Assembly: GCA_041743485.1 (NCBI GenBank)
Contig: JBGTMR010000159.1
Span: 1-5,963 of the forward strand
Direction of reading: 5' to 3'
Origin: JANDLT01 sp041743485
GTDB taxonomy: Bacteria; Acidobacteriota; Blastocatellia; Pyrinomonadales; Pyrinomonadaceae
DNA: 5,963 nt
In this document: one piece after another, positions 1-4,405 of the stretch
How the letters are laid out: each line of letters opens with the position of its first letter
Position numbering within the stretch: position 1 is the first letter of the stretch
Notes under the pieces: model-generated
Told to the model about the DNA's origin: nothing
Databases searched by the model: none
The model's input: the letters and a program-made list of their open reading frames with translations, nothing else
Translations under genes and position numbers: made by a program

Positions 1-201
1 GCGATGGCGCGCGGTACGGGAACCGACCCGATTAACGATACCCAATCGGAACGCCGTCCCAAGACACGCCGTGAACGCGAAGGCGGCGAAGGCGGCGGTG
101 GTGAAGGCGGCGGTAATCGTGATCGTCGCGGCGGACGAAGCGGCGGCGATAATCGCGGCGGTGGAAGCGGTGGCGGTGGTGATCGTCGCCCGCGAAGGTA
201 G
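1..201 (+). CDS. rpsC: 30S ribosomal protein S3, C-terminal end (5' truncated by window edge)
   Basis: The open frame enters from the left edge and stops at TAG 199-201, giving the last 66 codons. What is visible is a low-complexity tail: a short MARGTGTDP stretch, an Arg/Lys/Glu-rich part, then about 40 residues of Gly with Arg, Asp and Glu, including RRGGRSGG and ending DRRPRR. None of the conserved S3 core (KH domain, C-terminal S3 domain) is in the window. The identification therefore rests on position: S3 is the gene that precedes L16 in the S10 cluster. S3 sits on the 30S head at the mRNA entry channel. The ATG at base 4 is an internal Met, not a start. The Gly-rich, RGG-like tail is longer and more repetitive than the usual S3 end. 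Another protein with this tail cannot be excluded from the visible part alone. Confidence 0.8.
   Translation, partial: AMARGTGTDPINDTQSERRPKTRREREGGEGGGGEGGGNRDRRGGRSGGDNRGGGSGGGGDRRPRR
82..190 (+). repeat. GGC/GGT-rich low-complexity coding repeat in the S3 tail
   Basis: Runs of GGC and GGT codons, interrupted by GAA, CGT/CGC, GAT and AAT codons, encode a Gly-Arg-Asp/Glu segment with several RGG or GGR triplets. The reading frame stays open throughout. The purine-rich trinucleotide repetition makes this stretch prone to length change by slippage. Confidence 0.7.
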
Positions 202-251
202 AGCCAGGTAGCTGGCGAGAAGCTTCGCTAACTCCGAAGGCGCAAAAGGCA

Positions 252-294
252 AGATTTCAAATTTGAAATCTCAAACCGGATAAAATTTGAAATC
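252..294. repeat. A/T-rich palindrome plus direct repeat between rpsC and rplP
   Basis: Bases 252-271 are a perfect 20-base palindrome whose half is AGATTTCAAA. The 12-mer AAATTTGAAATC occurs at 259-270 and again at 283-294. Its complement GATTTCAAATTT lies at 253-264, so 253-264 can pair either locally with 259-270 or across an 18-base loop with 283-294 in a perfect 12-bp stem. The two folds exclude each other. There is no following T run, so it does not look like an intrinsic terminator. It occupies much of the 119-base gap before L16. Its sequence is reminiscent of the 7-base units seen in later gaps, but the periodicity here is weak. Confidence 0.65.
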
Positions 295-305
295 GCAAAT
301 TCTTT

Positions 306-312
306 AGAGGTG
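306..312 (+). promoter_or_regulatory. ribosome binding site for rplP
   Basis: AGAGGTG ends 8 bases before the ATG at 321. This supports 321 over the ATG at 327 as the L16 start. The ATG at 316 is out of frame. Confidence 0.75.
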
Positions 313-320
313 CAAATGTT

Positions 321-748
<428 letters not shown>

Positions 749-749
<1 letters not shown>

Positions 750-970
750 TGGCAAAGAAACGTGATGAGATGGAACGCTTGCGCGGGATGTCAACCGAAG
801 AATTAAACGATGAAGTGATACGTTTGAAAGAATCCCTGTTCCGTTCGCGCTTCAAGCTTTCACTCGGCGAAATGGATGCGGTCAAGCGTGTCCGCAGTGA
901 ACGCCGCCAAGTCGCACGCATTCAAACGATGGTCAAGCAACGCACAAGCGAACAACAAGCGACAAGCTAG
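749..970 (+). CDS. rpmC: 50S ribosomal protein L29
   Basis: The 73-residue product has the two-helix L29 pattern. A Met-rich first part has LRGMSTEELNDEVIRLKESLFRSRFKLSLGE around residues 11-41, followed by RVRSERRQVARIQTMVKQR around 47-65. The spacing and the final basic helix match the family (usually 60-70 residues); the last seven residues are a polar tail. L29 lies near the peptide exit tunnel, next to L23, where chaperones and targeting factors dock. The start overlaps the L16 stop as TAATG, and a G-rich Shine-Dalgarno-like AAGGGGG lies about 10 bases upstream inside rplP. Confidence 0.95.
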
Positions 971-1006
971 ATAAAGCAACAGCGTAATTTTTAGAAAGAA
1001 ATTCTG

Positions 1007-1474
1007 ATGGCTGAAGATAATCAAGAAGATCAAACGAACGAAGTCGCCGCCGAAACAAACGGTGACACATCGGCAAACGTCGAAGGCATGAGCGCGGCGG
1101 ACTCCGTTGCGGACGACAGCGCGCAAGTCGCGGCGGAAACCACGAGCGGCGAAAACTTGGCGCACAGAGTCGGGGCGAACATAGATTCGCAACCCGGCAA
1201 CGCATCGGGTACGGAAGCGGGCAAGCGCAACAGTCGCGCGCAGCGTATCGGCATCGTCTCGTCGGACAAAATGGAGAAGACGGTTGTGGTTCGTGTTGAC
1301 CGCTTGATAAAGCATCCCAGGTATCGTCGTTATGTGCGCCGCACGTCGAAATTTATGGCGCATGACGAACAGGGCGCGACCATCGGCGACAAGGTTCGTA
1401 TCGTCGAGACCCGTCCGTTATCGGCGCGCAAACGCTGGCGCGTCGTCGAGATTGTTCAGAAAGCAGAAAAGTAA
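1007..1474 (+). CDS. rpsQ: 30S ribosomal protein S17 with long acidic N-terminal extension
   Basis: Residues about 78-155 are a standard S17: QRIGIVSSDKMEKTVVVRVDR, HPRYRRYVRRTSKFMAHDE, IGDKVRIVETRPLSARKRWRVVEIV. S17 is an early-assembly OB-fold protein that binds the 5' domain of 16S rRNA. The family is usually 80-90 residues; here about 75 extra residues precede the core. They are rich in Ala, Glu, Asp, Thr, Ser and Asn, with about 15 acidic and only one Arg/Lys before residue 73, so probably disordered. The ATG at 1007 has only a weak purine stretch (AGAAAGAAA) upstream. Within the extension the only later ATG is codon 28 and a TTG lies at codon 51; neither removes most of the extension at a core-like start or has a clear Shine-Dalgarno. 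The frame is open throughout with the same codon style as the core, so the extension looks real. Confidence 0.95.
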   Translation: MAEDNQEDQTNEVAAETNGDTSANVEGMSAADSVADDSAQVAAETTSGENLAHRVGANIDSQPGNASGTEAGKRNSRAQRIGIVSSDKMEKTVVVRVDRLIKHPRYRRYVRRTSKFMAHDEQGATIGDKVRIVETRPLSARKRWRVVEIVQKAEK

Positions 1475-1478
1475 GGAG

Positions 1479-1546
1479 CAGTGGTCAGTGGTCAGTAAGA
1501 TTGAAACTTGCCTTTCGCTGACCACTGACCACTGACCACTGACCAC
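1479..1546. repeat. heptamer tandem repeat hairpin (GGTCAGT / ACTGACC) between rpsQ and rplN
   Basis: The left arm 1479-1496 is CAGT plus two GGTCAGT units. The right arm 1518-1546 is four CTGACCA units plus C. Bases 1479-1496 pair perfectly with 1524-1541 as an 18-bp stem with a 27-base loop. Because the right arm has extra copies, other registers in steps of seven are possible. The left arm begins directly after AAGGAG (1473-1478), which overlaps the S17 stop. No T run follows, so it is unlikely to be an intrinsic terminator. The right arm puts TGA in all three + frames within 21 bases. Confidence 0.85.
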
Positions 1547-1553
1547 CGCGAAC

Positions 1554-1557
1554 GGAG
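1554..1557 (+). promoter_or_regulatory. ribosome binding site for rplN
   Basis: GGAG, in the context CGGAGTGAG, lies 9 bases before the ATG at 1567 and downstream of the heptamer hairpin. L14 therefore does not need the hairpin for ribosome recruitment. Confidence 0.75.
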
Positions 1558-1566
1558 TGAGCAATT

Positions 1567-1935
1567 ATGATTCAAATGCAAACGGCACTTGATGTTGCCG
1601 ACAATTCAGGCGCGCGGCGCGTGAAGATGATTATGTCCATCGGTGGTTCGACCGGAAGGATCGCGGGTCTCGGAGACCGCATCAAGGTCACGGTCAAGGA
1701 AGCCTCGCCGGACGGTGTGGCGAAAAAAGGCACCGTTTATTCGGCAGTAATCGTCCGTACACGTAAAGAGGTTCGACGCGCCGACGGCACGTATATCAGG
1801 TTTGACCAGAACGCCGCCGTGTTGATTAAAGATGACGGCACGCCGGTCGGCACGCGCGTTTTCGGTCCTGTCGCACGCGAACTGCGCGACAAAAATTATA
1901 TGAAGATTATTTCACTCGCGCCCGAAGTTATATAA
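1567..1935 (+). CDS. rplN: 50S ribosomal protein L14
   Basis: The 122-residue product is a full-length L14 with no odd ends. It starts MIQMQTALDVADNSGARRVK and contains GDRIKVTVKEASPDG, VYSAVIVRTRKEVRRADGTYIRFDQNAAVLI and the C-terminal signature GTRVFGPVARELRDKNYMKIISLAPEVI. L14 is a five-stranded barrel on the 30S-facing side of the 50S subunit, where it contacts L19 and forms an inter-subunit bridge. It is also the family's docking site for the silencing factor RsfS. The start codon is supported by GGAG nine bases upstream. Confidence 0.97.
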   Translation: MIQMQTALDVADNSGARRVKMIMSIGGSTGRIAGLGDRIKVTVKEASPDGVAKKGTVYSAVIVRTRKEVRRADGTYIRFDQNAAVLIKDDGTPVGTRVFGPVARELRDKNYMKIISLAPEVI

Positions 1936-1966
1936 AGGGTGAATACTGTTTTAAGAGTGAATCATA

Positions 1967-1974
1967 AAAGGTGG
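1967..1974 (+). promoter_or_regulatory. ribosome binding site that decides the rplX start
   Basis: AAAGGTGG lies 8 bases before the ATG at 1983 but only 2 bases before the ATG at 1977, and it overlaps a possible GTG at 1971. It therefore supports initiation at 1983. Confidence 0.7.
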
Positions 1975-1982
1975 TAATGAAG

Positions 1983-2318
1983 ATGGCGGGAACGAAGCGA
2001 GCGAAGATAAGCAAAGGCGACCAAGTTATTGTCATCGCGGGACGCGACAAAACAAAACGCGGGCGCGTGCTGGCGGTTGACCTGACTAGAGGTAAAGTTA
2101 AGGTAGAAGGTGCTGCAATCATAAAGAAGCACACTCGCGCTAACCAAGCGAACAATCGCGGCGGCGGAATCATTGACATGGAAGCGTTCATAGACATCTC
2201 GAACGTCGCGCTGATTGACCCGCAAACGGGTAAGCCTTCACGCGCGCGTTACGATGTCGGTGAAGACGGCTCGAAAACGCGCGTGGCGACGGGCAGCGGT
2301 CAGCCGATAAACAAGTAA
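1983..2318 (+). CDS. rplX: 50S ribosomal protein L24
   Basis: From ATG 1983 the product has 111 residues. An N-terminal KOW motif reads ISKGDQVIVIAGRDKTKRGRVLAVD (about 9-33). It is followed by KVKVEGAAIIKKHTRANQANNRGGGIIDMEAFIDISNVALIDPQTGKPSRARYDV, the usual L24 pattern, with a short polar tail. L24 is an assembly initiator of the 50S subunit that binds the 5' end of 23S rRNA near the exit tunnel. The frame is also open from GTG 1971 and ATG 1977, adding up to four residues (MVMK), but the Shine-Dalgarno spacing favours 1983. The gene follows L14 by 47 bases and precedes L5 by 89. Confidence 0.94.
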   Translation: MAGTKRAKISKGDQVIVIAGRDKTKRGRVLAVDLTRGKVKVEGAAIIKKHTRANQANNRGGGIIDMEAFIDISNVALIDPQTGKPSRARYDVGEDGSKTRVATGSGQPINK

Positions 2319-2407
2319 AGACGGTTTTCAAAGAATCGTAAAAATAGTTCCGCAAGCGCAAAACATAACCGCGAGACCGGAACGAGGAAAAGCGAGAAGT
2401 TAAAGTT
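2319..2407 (+). other. rplX-rplE intergenic leader with a small inverted repeat
   Basis: This 89-base gap has none of the heptamer arrays found in other long gaps. GTTCCG (2347-2352) can pair with CGGAAC (2378-2383) around a 25-base loop. A weak Shine-Dalgarno-like GAGAAG (2394-2399) stands 8 bases before the L5 ATG. In E. coli the start of rplE is the mRNA target where S8 represses the spc operon, so a regulatory leader is expected at this place. I could not match the S8-binding core by eye. Confidence 0.4.
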
Positions 2408-2950
2408 ATGCCAGCACGTTTGAAAGAACGATACACGAAGGAAATCGCTCCGGGTCTTGCCCGCGAGTTCGATATAAAGAATCCGATGGCTGTGCCGCGC
2501 ATTGAAAAAATCACCATCAATATGGGTATGGGCGAAGCCGTCGCCAACGCGAAGATTCTCGATGTCGCATCCGAAGAATTACGCTCCATCGCCGGACAGA
2601 AGCCTGTGGTGACGAAAGCGAAGAAATCAATCGCGTCGTTTAAGCTTCGCAAAGGAATGCCGATTGGCGTGATGGTGACACTGCGCGGCGACCGTATGTA
2701 TGAATTTCTCGACCGTCTTATTTCGGTTGCGATTCCGCGTGTGCGCGACTTTCGCGGCATATCACCTAAGTCCTTCGACGGGCGCGGAAACTATACGCTC
2801 GGCGTGCGCGAACAATTGATTTTTCCTGAAATTGATTTCAACAAAGTTGATAAAGCACGCGGCATGAATATCTCAATTACGACGACGGCGCGCAACGACG
2901 ATGAGGCGCGCGGTTTGTTGCGGGCAATGGGAATGCCGTTTCGGCAGTAG
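2408..2950 (+). CDS. rplE: 50S ribosomal protein L5
   Basis: The 180-residue product matches full-length bacterial L5 (about 179). It reads MPARLKERYTKEIAPGLAREF, then VPRIEKITINMGMGEAV, GQKPVVTKAKKSIASFKLRKGMPIGVMVTLRG, MYEFLDRLISVAIPRVRDFRGIS, FDGRGNYTLGVREQLIFPEID and the end NDDEARGLLRAMGMPFRQ. L5 binds 5S rRNA with L18 in the central protuberance and touches the P-site tRNA and S13 of the small subunit. The start is the first ATG of the frame, with a weak GAGAAG sequence eight bases upstream. The core shows no unusual insertion. Confidence 0.97.
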   Translation: MPARLKERYTKEIAPGLAREFDIKNPMAVPRIEKITINMGMGEAVANAKILDVASEELRSIAGQKPVVTKAKKSIASFKLRKGMPIGVMVTLRGDRMYEFLDRLISVAIPRVRDFRGISPKSFDGRGNYTLGVREQLIFPEIDFNKVDKARGMNISITTTARNDDEARGLLRAMGMPFRQ

Positions 2951-2985
2951 GTTCTAAACTGTAAGATTCAAAGCAAACATTTTTT

Positions 2986-3171
2986 ATGGCAAAGACATCA
3001 CTTATCGCAAAATCGAAGCGCACCCCGAAATTCTCCGCCCGCGCTTATTCGCGTTGCCAGCGTTGCGGGCGTCCACGCGGATACTTACGTAAATTTAAGT
3101 TGTGCCGCATCTGCTTCCGCGAACTGGCGTTGCAAGGACAGATTCCGGGCGTTGTGAAATCGAGTTGGTAG
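2986..3171 (+). CDS. rpsZ: 30S ribosomal protein S14, zinc-binding (type Z) form
   Basis: The 61-residue product is the short C+ form of S14. Two Cys pairs, C24-x2-C27 and C40-x2-C43, form the zinc knuckle in YSRCQRCGRPRGYLRKFKLCRICFRELA, and the end is GQIPGVVKSSW as in the family. S14 is in the 30S head near the A/P-site side and is a late assembler. The long Cys-free S14 (about 100 residues) is the alternative that many bacteria keep for zinc starvation; it is not in this window. The ATG at 2986 follows a T run with no Shine-Dalgarno in the 35-base gap after L5. The gene is often also named rpsN. Confidence 0.97.
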   Translation: MAKTSLIAKSKRTPKFSARAYSRCQRCGRPRGYLRKFKLCRICFRELALQGQIPGVVKSSW

Positions 3172-3180
3172 AAAACTAAT

Positions 3181-3252
3181 GATGAGCGATGAACGATGAA
3201 CTATGAATGCTTACATCAAGCTTGATTCATCAATCATTACTCCGCATTCATC
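3181..3252. repeat. degenerate heptamer inverted repeat (GATGARN type) between rpsN/rpsZ and rpsH
   Basis: The left arm 3181-3208 consists of GATGAGC, GATGAAC, GATGAAC and TATGAAT. The right arm 3225-3252 starts ATTCATC and ends ATTCATC. Aligned end to end over 28 bases, 18 positions are Watson-Crick and two more can be G-U, with both ends best conserved. A perfect 12-base palindrome, ATCAAGCTTGAT, lies at 3215-3226 in the loop and overlaps the right arm by two bases. There is no following T run. The middle of the stem appears decayed compared with the S8/L6 element. Confidence 0.75.
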
Positions 3253-3255
3253 ACT

Positions 3256-3259
3256 GGAG
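3256..3259 (+). promoter_or_regulatory. ribosome binding site for rpsH
   Basis: GGAG lies 5 bases before the ATG at 3265, just after the right arm of the inverted repeat. Confidence 0.75.
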
Positions 3260-3264
3260 CTTTT

Positions 3265-3657
3265 ATGACTGATCCTATTGCCGATATGTTATCGCGCATC
3301 CGTAACGCAATCGCGGCGAAGCATTCGCGGGTTGATGTTCCGACATCGAAATTGAAATTAGAAGTCGCGCGCATTCTCAAAGAAGAAGGCTTTATCAATA
3401 ACTTCGTCGCTAAAGGCGAAGGCGTGAAGAAACAGATTCGCATCTTTTTACGTTACGACACGCGCGGCACATCAACCATCACCAGCCTCGCGCGCGTCTC
3501 GCGTCCCGGTCGCCGCGTCTATATGGGTTCGCAAGAAATCCCGAAAGTTCTCGGCGGCTACGGCGTCAACATCGTCTCAACTCCTCGCGGATTGATGACC
3601 GGCAAACGCGCCCGCCGCGAAAACGTCGGCGGCGAAGTTTTGGCTGAAGTGTATTAG
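3265..3657 (+). CDS. rpsH: 30S ribosomal protein S8
   Basis: The 130-residue product is a standard S8. It starts MTDPIADMLSRIRNAIAAKHSRVDVPTS, has LEVARILKEEGFI and RVSRPGRRVYMG, and ends with the rRNA-binding signature STPRGLMTGKRARRENVGGEVLAEVY. S8 binds helix 21 of 16S rRNA early in 30S assembly. In E. coli the same protein represses its own operon by binding the rplE start region of the mRNA. Whether that loop exists here is not shown by the sequence. The start has GGAG at a five-base spacing. The gene is flanked on both sides by heptamer-type inverted repeats. Confidence 0.97.
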   Translation: MTDPIADMLSRIRNAIAAKHSRVDVPTSKLKLEVARILKEEGFINNFVAKGEGVKKQIRIFLRYDTRGTSTITSLARVSRPGRRVYMGSQEIPKVLGGYGVNIVSTPRGLMTGKRARRENVGGEVLAEVY

Positions 3658-3665
3658 AAAGGAAG
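3658..3665 (+). promoter_or_regulatory. displaced Shine-Dalgarno candidate for rplF, upstream of the hairpin
   Basis: AAAGGAAG begins right after the S8 stop codon and ends one base before the heptamer stem at 3667. In linear sequence it is about 100 bases from the L6 ATG at 3767. If 3667-3756 folds, only C3666 plus the 10 bases 3757-3766 separate it from the ATG. Unfolded, it is well spaced (9 bases) for a five-codon mini-ORF, ATG 3675 to TGA 3687-3689, encoding MNDK. Function is inferred. Confidence 0.4.
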
Positions 3666-3666
3666 C

Positions 3667-3756
3667 GATGAGTGATGAATGATAAGTGATGAATGTCGAA
3701 CATAACCTTGCCACATGTTTGTTCCGGTATTCATCACACATCACTCATCACTCATC
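3667..3756. repeat. heptamer tandem repeat hairpin (GATGAGT / ACTCATC) between rpsH and rplF
   Basis: The left arm 3667-3694 is GATGAGT, GATGAAT, GATAAGT, GATGAAT. The right arm 3729-3756 is ATTCATC, ACACATC, ACTCATC, ACTCATC. Aligned antiparallel, 25 of 28 positions pair. The 34-base loop 3695-3728 holds a smaller stem, GAACAT (3698-3703) with ATGTTT (3715-3720). No T run follows. The left arm has TGA in all + frames. A second frame stays open from GTG 3686/ATG 3689 through the loop and right arm into L6. Confidence 0.88.
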
Positions 3757-3766
3757 ATTTAACACT

Positions 3767-4327
3767 ATGTCTCGTGTAGGAAAAAAAGTTATCACCGTTC
3801 CCAAAGGCGTGACGGTACAAGTGCGTGAACGCGAGTTGGAAATCAAAGGCTCAAAAGGCACGCTCAAAACTCCCGTTCCCGCAGGTATTACCTTCAAATT
3901 AGAAGGCGACCAACTGCAAGCCGAACGCGCGTCCGACGATTTGAGCGCGATGCACGGCTTGGCGCGGGCTTTGGCGAACAACGCGATTGTCGGCGTGACC
4001 GAAGGCTTTAAGCAGGAAATGGATTTGGTCGGCGTCGGTTATCGCGCCGAAGTGCAAGGGCGCAAAGTCAATTTCTCGCTTGGATATTCGCACCCGATTG
4101 AGTTTGCTCTGCCGGAAGGCGTTGAAGCGAAAACGGAGCGCGTCCCGACCAAAGCTTCGATTCAGCAGTATCAGTTGACGATGACCTTAACGAGTATTGA
4201 CAAACAGAAACTCGGTCAGGTCGCGGCGGAGATGCACAACTTGCGAAAGCCCGATGCTTATAAGGGTAAAGGTGTGCGTTACGCCGATGTCCAGTTGAAA
4301 TTGAAGCCGGGCAAAACAGGAAAATAA
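3767..4327 (+). CDS. rplF: 50S ribosomal protein L6
   Basis: From ATG 3767 the product has 186 residues (family about 177-180). It starts MSRVGKKVITVPKGV, the usual L6 beginning, and contains LEIKGSKGTLKTPVP, MHGLARALANNAIVGVTEGF, VGVGYRAEVQGRKVNFSLGYSHPIEF and the signature RKPDAYKGKGVRYADVQLKLKPGKTGK. The two L6 folds are both present. L6 binds 23S rRNA near the sarcin-ricin loop and the elongation-factor site. The frame is open further upstream to 3686, adding up to 27 residues read from the repeat (for example YSSHITHHSSF). That part looks non-native, so 3767 is preferred. No Shine-Dalgarno occurs in the 10 bases between the hairpin and this ATG. Confidence 0.96.
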   Translation: MSRVGKKVITVPKGVTVQVRERELEIKGSKGTLKTPVPAGITFKLEGDQLQAERASDDLSAMHGLARALANNAIVGVTEGFKQEMDLVGVGYRAEVQGRKVNFSLGYSHPIEFALPEGVEAKTERVPTKASIQQYQLTMTLTSIDKQKLGQVAAEMHNLRKPDAYKGKGVRYADVQLKLKPGKTGK

Positions 4328-4391
4328 TGAACGATGAACGCGAAACGATAAGAGAGTTTGATACTTCATCACTCGTGGTTTCGCACTCATT
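4326..4391. repeat. bulged, degenerate inverted repeat between rplF and rplR
   Basis: AATGA (4326-4330) can pair with TCATT (4387-4391), and GCGAAAC (4340-4346) with GTTTCGC (4378-4384). The unpaired spacers are 9 bases on the left and 2 on the right, a difference of exactly seven, as if one heptamer had been lost from one arm. The left spacer contains a GATGAAC-type unit, and TTCATC at 4365-4370 could pair with it in another fold. The element overlaps the end of rplF by two bases. Confidence 0.55.
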
Positions 4392-4396
4392 GGTTT

Positions 4397-4400
4397 GGAG
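4397..4400 (+). promoter_or_regulatory. ribosome binding site that decides the rplR start
   Basis: GGAG lies 5 bases before the ATG at 4406. It supports that start over the in-frame upstream ATG at 4358, whose extra residues come from the intergenic repeat. Confidence 0.75.
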
Positions 4401-4405
4401 CAGTT

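Noticed and set aside
203..228. Small hairpins GCCAG/CTGGC and GCGA/TCGC just after rpsC
   Set aside because: The stems are only 4-5 bp, with no T run and no repetition elsewhere in the window; chance is a sufficient explanation.
860..1363. Long antisense reading frames opposite L29/S17 and other genes (also 2188-2760, 4754-5293)
   Set aside because: They are shadows of strongly conserved ribosomal genes in GC-rich codons, have no recognisable domains, and would be fully antisense to essential coding regions.
1332..1535. A + strand frame overlapping the end of rpsQ and the repeat
   Set aside because: It is out of frame with S17, starts inside the conserved core, and ends with translated GGTCAGT units.
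1479..1546. CRISPR array or phage attachment site at the tandem repeats
   Set aside because: Units are only 7 bases, directly adjacent without spacers, and occur in facing arms. No cas or integrase gene is nearby.
1971..1982. GTG 1971 or ATG 1977 as the L24 start
   Set aside because: The ribosome binding site AAAGGTGG overlaps or nearly touches these codons; ATG 1983 is correctly spaced.
3667..3756. Rho-independent terminator between rpsH and rplF
   Set aside because: The stem is A/T-rich and imperfect, the loop is long, and no T run follows. Stopping transcription here would cut off essential downstream genes. Partial attenuation cannot be excluded.
3686..3766. N-terminal extension of L6 from the upstream in-frame GTG/ATG
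   Set aside because: The added residues are translated hairpin sequence (for example SSHITHHSS), lack a Shine-Dalgarno, and precede a canonical L6 start MSRVGKKV.
4358..4405. N-terminal extension of L18 from ATG 4358
   Set aside because: The extra 16 residues come from the intergenic repeat, and ATG 4406 has GGAG at five bases and the family's normal start.
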